A stretch of 7,362 nucleotides of DNA from NCBI GenBank assembly GCA_031276105.1, contig JAISNS010000126.1, positions 1 to 7,362 on the forward strand. Direction: 5' to 3'. The position numbers and the translations under genes are program-made. Shown piece after piece: positions 1-6,670 of this stretch. Source of the stretch: Dysgonamonadaceae bacterium (GTDB taxonomy: Bacteria > Bacteroidota > Bacteroidia > Bacteroidales > Azobacteroidaceae). The stretch's first letter is position 1. Every line of letters starts with the position of its first letter. Under the pieces are notes generated by a model. It made no database searches. It saw nothing but the letters and a program-made list of their open reading frames with translations, and was not told the origin of the DNA.

Positions 1-1
1 C

Positions 2-799
2 TTAAAAGTTCAGCATTAAGCCGAGTCCGCAGGCATACGTTTCAGGCCCTTTGTCCTTTTCGAACAGGGAAAAAGGCTGATAATAACCGAAAATACTGTA
101 ATCGTCGAAACCGGCGCGGCAGGTAATGCGGGCGTTTAGCGGCAAAAGGTTCAAATCGTGATGATTCACTTTCTCAATTCCTCTCGTTGTTTGCTTGTCC
201 AATTGCGATTTGGAATAGCATTTAATCAATCCTTCGATGCCTCCGTAAATGAAAAAATGCTTGTTGTGTCCGATTACGGTCTGGTATTCCAATAAAAGCG
301 GGATGGTAGCATAATAGATCAGCAATTTGTTGGATTCATATTCCCAATCCGGGTCTTTCACAAATTGAGAAATCCCGCCGGTCTCCTGCAATCCGACATT
401 TCCCCTGAAATGGTAGCGCGACCAGTCGAATCCCAATCCGGAGGCGAATACCCAGTGGCCGGACAAAGGGATATTATAGTCCATCAGGTTTAAAACAACC
501 GAATAAGAGCGACTTAGATTTAAGCTGGGTTCAGGATTGATTTTCTCTAAGTTTTCTAATTGGGAAAAAGCAAATCCGAAGCCTGTCCAATGCGAAGATA
601 TCCGGTGCGGCTTGTTCGTTTTATTCCACTGAAAAATAACATTATAGGACGAACCGTCGAGGAATACGGAACTTTTTTCTTCCGGTTTGTCGTCTGTTAC
701 AACAATTTCCTGTGCAAATACCGAGGCGGACAATACAAGCGCTCCGGCGATAGAGCATAAATTTCTTTTCAAACTTCTTTTCAATAAATTTCTTTTCAT
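2..799 (-). CDS. Outer-membrane beta-barrel protein (PorT/OMP-like)
   Basis: This is a complete 265-residue protein. A basic N-terminus and a hydrophobic stretch (about residues 16-29, ending SVFA before Gln30) form a Sec signal peptide. The mature part has alternating aromatic/hydrophobic strands separated by polar turns (for example 98-108, 114-124, 160-175, 181-192, 222-242) and ends L-M-L-N-F; a terminal Phe on the last strand is the classical outer-membrane barrel signature. The size fits small 8-10 strand barrels of Bacteroidota. It starts 5 bases after the upstream secreted-protein gene and is the last member visible of the sigma-factor operon, so it is probably co-expressed with that regulator. 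The first codons carry an in-frame 27-base duplication, giving repeated K-R-[NS]-L units. The ligand or exact role is not visible; a PorT-like or generic OmpW-sized barrel are both possible. The barrel assignment is an inference from the strand pattern and terminus. Confidence 0.75.
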   Translation of the reverse strand: MKRNLLKRSLKRNLCSIAGALVLSASVFAQEIVVTDDKPEEKSSVFLDGSSYNVIFQWNKTNKPHRISSHWTGFGFAFSQLENLEKINPEPSLNLSRSYSVVLNLMDYNIPLSGHWVFASGLGFDWSRYHFRGNVGLQETGGISQFVKDPDWEYESNKLLIYYATIPLLLEYQTVIGHNKHFFIYGGIEGLIKCYSKSQLDKQTTRGIEKVNHHDLNLLPLNARITCRAGFDDYSIFGYYQPFSLFEKDKGPETYACGLGLMLNF

Positions 800-804
800 G
801 ATAA

Positions 805-1290
805 TTACAGTTTTATTTGTTTGTTATTGACTTTGATAAATAAATTTTTCAGTTTCTTCAATTCGTCGTCCAATCGTTGGGGAGCGAAATTTCCCCGGAT
901 ATAGATTACGGTCATCTTTTCCGGTTTATTGGTAAAGAGGATGTATTCGTACTCATCGGAATCGTCTGCTTTCGTCAAGCAGTAATATCCGCTTTCGATT
1001 GCGCCGTTTTGGCGGGACTCCATCAAAATACGTCCGTCTTTTAAATCGTTTTGTATCGACTCCACAGTTGCCCGGACGATCGCTGAGTCGGAATTGATAA
1101 TCAGGCTTTTGTAGCGTTTTATCCGGGTATGTCCCTTTAGAATATCGCCGGCCAGTTCGATTAGAATAGAGCCTTCTCTTTTCCCGTAGTCATGGAATAT
1201 CGTTTCGATATTCAGTCCTTTCTGTGCATTGGCCGGCAAAACGGCCGTCAAAAGGCAGAACAGTAAAATAAATTGCTTTAACGGATTCAT
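805..1290 (-). CDS. Small secreted protein, DUF6108/DUF4252-like
   Basis: This 161-residue protein has a clear signal peptide: Lys5, a hydrophobic core at 7-18, and a probable cleavage after P-A-N-A (residue 22), leaving a mature protein of about 139 residues without a lipobox. The mature part begins with GLNIETIF, has a basic patch (HTRIKRYKSL, 54-63) and a C-terminal block MTVIYIRGNF (126-135) followed by a Lys-rich amphipathic tail. This layout recalls DUF6108 or DUF4252 proteins, small periplasmic proteins of unknown function that in Bacteroidales often lie behind an ECF sigma factor; I assign the family from memory of its pattern, so it is tentative. It lies 19 bases after the membrane protein gene and 5 bases before the beta-barrel gene, which fits one operon. 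Role unknown; a periplasmic partner of the anti-sigma or the barrel is plausible. Confidence 0.7.
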   Translation of the reverse strand: MNPLKQFILLFCLLTAVLPANAQKGLNIETIFHDYGKREGSILIELAGDILKGHTRIKRYKSLIINSDSAIVRATVESIQNDLKDGRILMESRQNGAIESGYYCLTKADDSDEYEYILFTNKPEKMTVIYIRGNFAPQRLDDELKKLKNLFIKVNNKQIKL

Positions 1291-1309
1291 ATTGGTTTAT
1301 TATTAATGA

Positions 1310-1756
1310 TTATTCGAAAAAAGCGTCCAGCGCTTCGGCTTGGGCAGCAAAAACCGTTTTATTGTTTTGGGAAAGGCTTTCCAGCGTCTTCAACGCTTCC
1401 AGTTGAATCAATTCGGGATTGGTACAGGTTTTCCCGTCGATATAAGCGCAGGAAATTTCCTGTGTTTGATAGTTGTCAAGCGTAAATTTCACGCCGGTAT
1501 AGAGCAGCAAACAGGCTGCTGCCGCCACAGACGCCCAGCGGAGATAGATTTTCCGCGTCGTTTTCTTCGGCAATACTTTCGCTTTTCCGGCTTCTCTTTC
1601 CGAAGCAAAGAATTGAAACATTGCCTTATCCATTTCCCATTCTGCCGGAACTGTGTCCTTTTGAAAATATTCTCGCAGGTATTGTTCTTCTTCCAAAGTC
1701 GTTAATCCCTCGAAATATTTTTCAATCAATCTGCCTGTTTTACTCTCATTCATCAT
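1310..1756 (-). CDS. Single-pass membrane protein, putative anti-sigma factor
   Basis: This 148-residue protein has a cytoplasmic, charged N-terminal half, one transmembrane helix at about 73-90 (ASVAAAACLLLYTGV) preceded by a basic stretch (KKTTRK, 64-69), and a short extracytoplasmic C-terminus of about 55 residues. The N-terminal block LIEKYFEGLTTLEEEQYLREYF-type (residues 10-31) is the pattern seen at the start of many Bacteroidota anti-sigma-like proteins, where it is followed by a membrane helix. No His/Cys zinc-binding anti-sigma motif is seen. The gene overlaps the 3' end of the sigma factor gene by 11 bases (two adjacent ATG codons at 1754-1756 and 1751-1753), which implies translational coupling and supports partnership with it. 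The function is inferred from topology and position, not from a firm family match. Confidence 0.72.
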   Translation of the reverse strand: MMNESKTGRLIEKYFEGLTTLEEEQYLREYFQKDTVPAEWEMDKAMFQFFASEREAGKAKVLPKKTTRKIYLRWASVAAAACLLLYTGVKFTLDNYQTQEISCAYIDGKTCTNPELIQLEALKTLESLSQNNKTVFAAQAEALDAFFE

Positions 1757-2255
1757 TTTTATAATTCATCATTTTCGTAAATTGTTCCCTGACCTTTTTT
1801 CTTGCCCGTGAAAGATTGACGGTTACCGCGCTCACCTGTGCACCGGTGATTTCCGCAATTTCCTGCAATTCATATCCTTCAATATCGCGCATTCGGATAA
1901 TTATCTTCTGCAATTCGGGCAAATGCTCAATAATTTGTTTCACCAGACCGACCGTATCATTTTTTTCCATTTCCGAATACGGCGTTTCATTTTCGGCGCC
2001 CAAATGAAAATCATCTGCTTCCGTATTTTCGCGGCGACTTCTCAGGCGGTCGATGCAACTGTTTTTAGTTATCTGCATCGCAAAAGCCGCAGGATTGGAA
2101 ATGGCAGGCAATTGCTCCCTAATGTTCCACAAGCGAAGCATCGTTTCCTGCACCACGTCTTCGGCCTCTTCTTCCTGTTGCAGCCATTTCATAGCCGCCC
2201 GGAAAAGCGTTTGCCTGAGAGGGATAATTGTTGATTTGAACCGTTCGGATTGCAT
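1746..2255 (-). CDS. RNA polymerase ECF sigma factor (sigma-70 family)
   Basis: This is a complete 169-residue ECF sigma factor with the two expected domains and nothing else. Region 2 (about 14-75) includes the -10 recognition core A-E-D-V-V-Q-E-T-M-L-R-L-W (31-43) and the A-F-x-M-Q-I-T-K-N-x-C-I-D-R-L-R segment (57-72). An acidic linker (76-100) leads to region 4 (about 105-158), with L-P-E-L-Q-K-I-I-I-R-M-R-D-I-E-G-Y and the helix-turn-helix EIAEITGAQVSAVTVNLSRA (132-151) that contacts -35-type elements. It is the first gene of a four-gene unit; its stop overlaps the start of the membrane protein gene, the typical sigma/anti-sigma arrangement. It starts only 39 bases after the radical SAM gene and no convincing promoter is seen there (only an imperfect TATATTTT at 2283-2290), so read-through from upstream is possible. 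The inducing signal is unknown. Confidence 0.95.
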   Translation of the reverse strand: MQSERFKSTIIPLRQTLFRAAMKWLQQEEEAEDVVQETMLRLWNIREQLPAISNPAAFAMQITKNSCIDRLRSRRENTEADDFHLGAENETPYSEMEKNDTVGLVKQIIEHLPELQKIIIRMRDIEGYELQEIAEITGAQVSAVTVNLSRARKKVREQFTKMMNYKNDE

Positions 2256-2294
2256 ATATACTTTAATGACGGTTCAGCAGAGAAAATATAACAT

Positions 2295-3188
2295 TTACAT
2301 GCGAAGTTTCATTCCGGCGAAGATGGTGTCGGGTTTCAGGCTGAATACCGAGTGCATTTCCCCCGCCATCGACAGTCCGCAGCGATCGCAGACGCCGGCG
2401 GTTTTCCCTTGACATTCCGTCAGGCGGACGCCGTCCGAAAGGATGAAATTAGTCACCCAGCATTGTTTTTTGAAATTGTTGTGTTTCATCAATTTCAGTC
2501 CGGAAATTGAATTCATGACGGAATAACCGGCTTTTTTCTTTTTAATAATCAGGTCGATGATTTGGGCGCGTTTATCCCAATCCAAAAAGAGGTATTCCGT
2601 TCCCGGATAAGGCGTATGGAAATTCAGGGAAATAGACTGTATATGAGGATTCTTTTCGGCAAACTCAATCGTTTCTTCCACCGATGGATAGTTTTTGGAA
2701 TTAACGACCATGTTCACGCTCAAATGCGGATGATTGGCTGTGGCAATGTTTTTCACTAAGCGGTCGAACGAGCCTTTTCCCCGTATTTCGTCGTGATAAT
2801 CGCCCAATCCGTCGAGGCTTACCCAGATGGAATCGGCTTCGGAACCGGAAAACGGCAATTGGGCGTTGGTCGTTATCGTGGCGGAAAAGAAACCGATGGC
2901 TTTCGATAAACGAATCAAACTGTTCAGGTCTTTTTCGCCGTCGCGCCACAACGTCGGTTCGCCCCCTTCAAAATCAACAAACCGGGAACCGGAACGGTAA
3001 GAATAGACTAATTCCTCTTCGATTTGGTCGTACGATTTGATATGAGGATTCGTTAACTGATAAATCGAACAGTGTTTACACGCCAGATTGCATTTATCGG
3101 AAACAAACAAAACCGTCTGTAACGGACGTTTATTACCAAGCAATTTCGCTTTGAAAAACCAGAAAGGAAGATAAAATAATGATTTCAT
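2295..3188 (-). CDS. Radical SAM protein with C-terminal auxiliary cysteine cluster
   Basis: This protein has 297 residues if started at the ATG at 3186-3188. The radical SAM signature C-x3-C-x2-C is at Cys33, Cys37, Cys40 (D-K-C-N-L-A-C-K-H-C) and would bind the [4Fe-4S] cluster that cleaves S-adenosylmethionine. Further hallmarks are F-E-G-G-E-P (73-78), T-I-T-T-N-A (104-109) and W-V-S-L-D-G (122-127). Four more cysteines near the C-terminus, Cys243-x15-Cys259-x7-Cys267-x2-Cys270, suggest a SPASM-like or other auxiliary Fe-S site, as in MoaA/NifB/PqqE-type enzymes. The N-terminus (MKSLFYLPFWFFK) is hydrophobic and amphipathic, so membrane association is plausible. An in-frame TTG at 3225-3227 would add 13 residues, but these are encoded by the heptamer repeat, so I reject it. 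It follows a UbiA-type prenyltransferase on the same strand, which suggests a lipid, quinone-like or prenylated substrate. The reaction is unknown. Confidence 0.9.
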   Translation of the reverse strand: MKSLFYLPFWFFKAKLLGNKRPLQTVLFVSDKCNLACKHCSIYQLTNPHIKSYDQIEEELVYSYRSGSRFVDFEGGEPTLWRDGEKDLNSLIRLSKAIGFFSATITTNAQLPFSGSEADSIWVSLDGLGDYHDEIRGKGSFDRLVKNIATANHPHLSVNMVVNSKNYPSVEETIEFAEKNPHIQSISLNFHTPYPGTEYLFLDWDKRAQIIDLIIKKKKAGYSVMNSISGLKLMKHNNFKKQCWVTNFILSDGVRLTECQGKTAGVCDRCGLSMAGEMHSVFSLKPDTIFAGMKLRM

Positions 3189-3206
3189 AAGACTAAAAAC
3201 TTTAAA

Positions 3207-3300
3207 GTGACGAGTGACAAGTGACAAGTGACAAGAGCGCGAAGCGCTCTAAACAAACGTCGCTTTGCGCTCTTGTCACTTGTCACTCGTCACTTGTCAC
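3207..3300. repeat. Heptamer-built inverted repeat (40-base arms, 14-base loop)
   Basis: The left arm (3207-3246) has four GTGAC[GA]A heptamers followed by GAGCGCGAAGCG; the right arm (3261-3300) is its near-perfect reverse complement, CGCTTTGCGCTC and then four T[TC]GTCAC heptamers. Only three of 40 positions fail to match exactly (3212/3295, 3219/3288, 3241/3266), and some of these would be G-U pairs in RNA. The GA variant heptamer is in the first unit of the left arm but the second unit from the outside of the right arm. A second small palindrome, AGAGCGC-GAA-GCGCTCT (3234-3250), lies across the inner left arm. The element fills most of the gap between the prenyltransferase and radical SAM genes and provides the TGA stop of the former. 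It has no transposase and is most likely a dispersed, non-autonomous palindromic repeat. Confidence 0.92.
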
Positions 3301-4286
3301 TGTATCAGGCAAACGCCAATATTGATTAAACAAAAGAACGACAGTAAGTTTCGGGCTAAGAGCCAGCGAATCATAAACCAATCCAACCCGGACGATTGTA
3401 TGCGTTTCCAGTCGCCCGCCGGCCCCATCCAGCATTGGGGAGAAAACTTTTTCTCCGGATGACGGACAAACTCAATCATCAGGTAAAACAAGCCTGCCGC
3501 CATCGGAAGCGCCAGCAAAGTAAGAAGATAGAACGGCGATAAATAGCCCAAAATCACGCCGGCGACAATGCAACTGAAGGCGGCTAACAGCAGGAAGAAT
3601 AAAACGGCCAACATCCGCTTTTGGGTCTGCAACAACACGGCAAAAGTCATTTTTCCCGCTTCCTTATCCGGCTCATAATCCATAATAGCGTGAGTATAAA
3701 CGATATTAGAGACCAGCAGTCCTACCGGAACGGATATGAAGATTACCGGCCAATCCAATTGTCCGCAAGCAGAATAATAAACGCCCATCATCAGTAGCGG
3801 GCCGAACATGATTCCGATAACTATCTCGCCCAAGCCGTGATACGACAAACGTAACGGCCAACCCGAATAAGAAATTCCCAAAACCGCCGTTACCAGCGCA
3901 AACCACAGAATGGTATTTCCCCGAAAAAAGAAAATGATTCCGCCCATTCCCAAAGCAATCGCCCCGAAAGCGAAACAGGCGATTAGCAACTGTTTCAAGT
4001 CAGCTTTTCCCGACGTGATGTAGGCGCATTTGGCGATCCGCGACCGGAATCCTTTCCTTGCCAGCACATCGCGAAATTCCGCCCCTTTGACGCGATAATC
4101 GAAATAATCGTCAAACAAATTCATACATAAATGACCGGCAATAACGCCGGCAATGGCGATGATCCCCAGATAAACGGAAAACCCTTTTTCCGGAGAAGCT
4201 AAGCAGAATGCCAAAATCGCAGGTAAAAAACTTTGCGGTAGCGCTCTCGAACGGGCATTCCGAATCCAAAAACGAACAATATTCAT
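3297..4286 (-). CDS. UbiA-family prenyltransferase (MenA-like)
   Basis: This 329-residue integral membrane protein has about eight to nine hydrophobic segments. It carries both Asp-rich motifs of the UbiA superfamily that bind Mg2+ and the prenyl diphosphate: N56-L-F-D-D-Y-F-D63 and D203-Y-E-P-D207-K-E-A-G-K. Between them is the conserved Y-S-x-x-P-L-R-L-x-Y-x-G-L-G-E block (140-154) followed by G-x-x-x-G-P-L-L-M-M-G-x-Y-Y, as in MenA-type 1,4-dihydroxy-2-naphthoate prenyltransferases. The family transfers a polyprenyl chain to an aromatic or other lipophilic acceptor; the acceptor here cannot be read from sequence. Residues 67-97, after the first motif, form a basic segment. The gene has its own promoter and is followed by a radical SAM gene, unlike a classical menaquinone locus. 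The stop codon is formed by the first base triplet of the heptamer repeat, so the extreme C-terminus may have been altered when that element arrived. MenA is possible but unproven. Confidence 0.9.
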   Translation of the reverse strand: MNIVRFWIRNARSRALPQSFLPAILAFCLASPEKGFSVYLGIIAIAGVIAGHLCMNLFDDYFDYRVKGAEFRDVLARKGFRSRIAKCAYITSGKADLKQLLIACFAFGAIALGMGGIIFFFRGNTILWFALVTAVLGISYSGWPLRLSYHGLGEIVIGIMFGPLLMMGVYYSACGQLDWPVIFISVPVGLLVSNIVYTHAIMDYEPDKEAGKMTFAVLLQTQKRMLAVLFFLLLAAFSCIVAGVILGYLSPFYLLTLLALPMAAGLFYLMIEFVRHPEKKFSPQCWMGPAGDWKRIQSSGLDWFMIRWLLARNLLSFFCLINIGVCLIQ

Positions 4287-4317
4287 CTTTTCTTATTTTG
4301 TAATTCGAAAAAGTTTG

Positions 4318-4348
4318 CAAATATAAAGAATAAAAATTGTTTAACAAT
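4318..4348 (-). promoter_or_regulatory. Bacteroidetes-type promoter for the prenyltransferase operon
   Basis: Reading the minus strand, TATATTTG (4318-4325) matches the Bacteroidetes -7 element TAnnTTTG exactly, and ATTG (4345-4348) lies 19 bases upstream of it at the expected -33 position (consensus TTTG). Transcription would start near 4311, giving a leader of roughly 25 bases before the ATG at 4284-4286. It lies just downstream of the terminator of the preceding operon, which makes the start of an independent transcript plausible. Confidence 0.65.
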
Positions 4349-4398
4349 GAATTTAGAAATGCAAAATAAATCAGGAATAGTTTTAAGACTGAAGGTAT

Positions 4399-4442
4399 AA
4401 AACAAAAAGAAGAAAGAAAATCTTTTCGTCTTTTCTTTCTTC
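4399..4442 (-). terminator. Intrinsic terminator after the tandem paralog operon
   Basis: On the minus strand a perfect 12-base inverted repeat GAAGAAAGAAAA / TTTTCTTTCTTC (4431-4442 and 4409-4420) with a 10-base loop is followed directly by TTTTTGTTTT (4408-4399). It lies 30 bases beyond the stop of the last tandem paralog. The stem is AT-rich, so it is weaker than a typical GC-rich terminator, but the perfect pairing and T-tract placement support it. Confidence 0.72.
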
Positions 4443-4471
4443 GTCTAATCTTTAATCTAATATCTTATAAG

Positions 4472-5194
4472 TTATTTCCGTATCATCACTACATTAACAT
4501 AAACATTTTCGGGCGGTATGCTATTCGCTGTTTCAGTCGCCGCTTTCGAATACGTCATCACGCCATCCGGGGTGATGGCATAAATCTCAATTGCCGGATG
4601 ATAATCGGTTACCACGTAATGAAAATCGGAAGGATCGCTATTATAATCAGGAAGGACAAAAACACTTGCATCCCGGCTATTTGCATGGTGGCTCGCTATA
4701 GCAGGACTGAAATTGTTTGTGTAAACATTAAACAAGTTAATTGAATTTGGAGTACCGGAGGAACCTCCCCACGTCAGATTGAATGTAGGCAAGTAAATAT
4801 AGTTGGAGGATATCTTCAAGGGATTCCATTCATTGCCCGACCAAACATATACACCTTGCTTGAAATTCGTATCTGAAGTCAGGTTATAAACCGTCAAGCC
4901 GACATGTTCTTTTTGGGTATTTGCCCGATTCGAAGTGTTCCATTCCGCGTCGGTTGTTGCAATAAACGGCTCCAAGGTTGCTTTTGCCACCAATTTGACG
5001 CGAGGCAAAACTACTCCGCCGCTTGTCGAAGTCACATTCTCAGAAGTGGGGGGCTGATCTTTCAAATCCAATAAAGCGGCTTTAGCGGGAGCCTCCGTTA
5101 CTGTACCTATACTCACTTGAGCATTACTCCTCACGGCAGATGCCGCAAGTATCACTCCCATGATTGCAATTATTTTTAGCGTTGTTTTCATCAT
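4472..5194 (-). CDS. Secreted VMIRK-ending paralog 1 (operon-distal)
   Basis: This is a 240-residue exported protein of unknown function, the last of three tandem paralogs. The signal peptide runs to about residue 25 (hydrophobic core 7-20, then R-S-N-A before Gln26). The mature part begins Q-V-S-I-G and has the blocks ALLDLK (40-45), GGVVLPRVKL (59-68), LEPFIATTDAEW (74-85), HVGLTVYNL (97-105) and GVYVWSGNEW (114-123), a pattern common at the N-terminus of Bacteroidota surface proteins. The second half shares YIYLPTFNL (132-140), SINLFNVY, DFHYVVTDY (190-198) and P-D-G-V-M-T-Y-S (209-216) with its paralogs, ending Y-V-N-V-V-M-I-R-K. It begins with two Met codons; the second (5189-5191) gives the ATGAAAACA start context shared by all three genes. 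It starts 28 bases after paralog 2 and is followed by a terminator. No lipobox or known type IX sorting domain is seen. Confidence 0.85.
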   Translation of the reverse strand: MMKTTLKIIAIMGVILAASAVRSNAQVSIGTVTEAPAKAALLDLKDQPPTSENVTSTSGGVVLPRVKLVAKATLEPFIATTDAEWNTSNRANTQKEHVGLTVYNLTSDTNFKQGVYVWSGNEWNPLKISSNYIYLPTFNLTWGGSSGTPNSINLFNVYTNNFSPAIASHHANSRDASVFVLPDYNSDPSDFHYVVTDYHPAIEIYAITPDGVMTYSKAATETANSIPPENVYVNVVMIRK

Positions 5195-5222
5195 TTTTAT
5201 TTTATAATTTTTCTGCTTTTAT

Positions 5223-5903
5223 TTATTTACGTATCATCACGGCATTAACGAACGCATTGGCCGGCGAAACATTTGTTTTTACAGAATAACTCATTATCCC
5301 TGCCGGAGATATGCTTATATTAAACGCTACCGAATCATAGTCGGTAACTACATAGTAAAAATCGGTAGCATTATCGTCAAATTCAGGGAAAGCCACCCGA
5401 GCGTTGACGCCGCTACTGCTTACATAAGTAGTTACGTTTGCAGGAGGATTGAAATTGAGTTTATATACATCAGCGAACAAATTGATTGTATGCGTTGGCC
5501 CTTGCGTTGTATCCAAACGGAAAGCCGGCAAAAAAACCACTTTACCGTAATCCAACGTTTTCCATTCATTTCCTGTCCAAAGATAAAGTCCTTCATGGAG
5601 AGTTTTTCCATCATCGGTCAAGTTATAAACCGTCAAGCCGATATGATCCCGTTTAATGGCCGGATCGGCTGTTACAGTAAACGGATCGAACGTGTGGTCC
5701 GTAAGTAATTTTACCCGGGGTAAAAGTAATCCTCCTCCCGTACTCGTAACATTATCCACATCAGGTGATTGGGTTTTCAAATCCAACAAAGCACCTTTCA
5801 CTGGTATAAGTTCGCAACCAATAGTTACTTGCGCATTCAGACGAATACATCCGGAGATTATTATCCCAACGCAAACGATTATAGTTTTTGCTCTTGTTTT
5901 CAT
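5223..5903 (-). CDS. Secreted VMIRK-ending paralog 2 (middle)
   Basis: This is a 226-residue exported protein of unknown function, the shortest of the three paralogs. It shares ALLDLK (38-43), GGLLLPRVKL (57-66), HIGLTVYNL (87-95), GLYLWTGNEW (105-114), FLPAFRL (124-130), NLF (141-143), ATDFYYVVTDYD (179-190), S-P-A-G-I-M-S-Y-S (199-207) and the terminal F-V-N-A-V-M-I-R-K with its neighbours. It lacks the W-N/D-x-A/S insert present after the L-x-P-F block of the other two. Its N-terminus has two possible processing sites: I-S-G-C19, which fits a lipobox, and L-N-A before Gln25, which aligns with the signal peptidase I sites of the other paralogs. It could therefore be a lipoprotein, but the aligned site is more likely. 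It lies 62 bases after paralog 3 and 28 bases before paralog 1, with no clear internal promoter. Confidence 0.85.
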   Translation of the reverse strand: MKTRAKTIIVCVGIIISGCIRLNAQVTIGCELIPVKGALLDLKTQSPDVDNVTSTGGGLLLPRVKLLTDHTFDPFTVTADPAIKRDHIGLTVYNLTDDGKTLHEGLYLWTGNEWKTLDYGKVVFLPAFRLDTTQGPTHTINLFADVYKLNFNPPANVTTYVSSSGVNARVAFPEFDDNATDFYYVVTDYDSVAFNISISPAGIMSYSVKTNVSPANAFVNAVMIRK

Positions 5904-5965
5904 TTCTACAATTTATCTTAGATTATTGTTGTTATTTTTATGTTTTATTCAACTCAAAGAATTCG

Positions 5966-6670
5966 TTACTGATATTTTCGTATCATGACTATATTGATAA
6001 AGGAACCTTCGGGAGGAAGTTTTAACGCGGAATTTTTGGCATAAGTCATCAGACCATCCGCATTTATTCCACTAATAGTAAGCACATTCGGATCGTAATA
6101 CGTAACGACATAGTAAAAATCCGTAGCTACATCGTCAAATTCAAATTCTGGGAAAGAGATTTTCACCGCGCCTGTACTACTTTTATATTTGGTATTTGTT
6201 GCAAAGTTGAGATTTTGCCGGTAAATGTCGAATAAATTAACGGAAGTTGCGTTCCACGGCAAATTAAAAGAAGGCAGATAAATATAGTTTGACCCCAATT
6301 GTAAAGACTTCCACTCATTGCCTGACCAGACATAAATTCCTTTATCAAAAACGGTATTATCAATCACGTTATAAACCGTTAAACCAATATGATCGGACTT
6401 GGTTTTAGCCTGATTAGCGGCGTCCCATGCCGCATCGGTTGTTGCGATAAAAGGTTCAAGAGTCATTTTATCGGTTAATTTTACACGGGGAAGCACTAAA
6501 CCACCCGAATTAGCGCTAACCGTATCGGCGCCGGCTACACGATCTTTCAAATCCAGTAAAGCTGCTGCTACGGGAGGCTCGTCCACGCCTATAGTTACCT
6601 GAGCATTCAATTGGATGTGTCCGAAGAACATAACGATACAAGTTACTACGATTTTTAATATTGTTTTCAT
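5966..6670 (-). CDS. Secreted VMIRK-ending paralog 3 (first in operon)
   Basis: This protein has 234 residues from the ATG at 6668-6670, chosen because its ATGAAAACA context and M-K-T start align with both paralogs; an upstream in-frame ATG at 6689-6691 would add seven residues (241 in total). The signal peptide ends L-N-A before Gln24. Conserved blocks are QVTIG (24-28), ALLDLKD, GGLVLPRVKL (56-65), LEPFIATTDAAWD (71-83), HIGLTVYNV (94-102), GIYVWSGNEW (111-120), YIYLPSFNLPW (129-139), VNLFDIY (144-150), ATDFYYVVT (182-190), A-D-G-L-M-T-Y-A (204-211) and the end I-N-I-V-M-I-R-K, followed by an extra Y-Q. It is the promoter-proximal gene of the tandem operon. The N-terminal blocks are those of Bacteroidota surface or appendage proteins; the binding target or structure formed is unknown. 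Confidence 0.84.
   Translation of the reverse strand: MKTILKIVVTCIVMFFGHIQLNAQVTIGVDEPPVAAALLDLKDRVAGADTVSANSGGLVLPRVKLTDKMTLEPFIATTDAAWDAANQAKTKSDHIGLTVYNVIDNTVFDKGIYVWSGNEWKSLQLGSNYIYLPSFNLPWNATSVNLFDIYRQNLNFATNTKYKSSTGAVKISFPEFEFDDVATDFYYVVTYYDPNVLTISGINADGLMTYAKNSALKLPPEGSFINIVMIRKYQ

Noticed and set aside
2283..2290. TATATTTT as the sigma factor promoter
   Set aside because: It lacks the final G of the -7 consensus and has no -33 partner at the right distance, and it lies in an AT-rich gap where such matches are common.
1340..2412. Plus-strand open frames opposite the sigma and membrane protein genes
   Set aside because: They are antisense shadows of well-supported minus-strand genes and show no family features.
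3189..3227. N-terminal extension of the radical SAM protein from a TTG codon at 3225-3227
   Set aside because: The added residues are encoded by the heptamer repeat and a good ATG lies at 3186-3188 just before a typical N-terminus.
3207..3300. CRISPR array or rho-independent terminator
   Set aside because: The repeated units are contiguous heptamers without spacers, and no T tract follows the hairpin on the transcribed strand.
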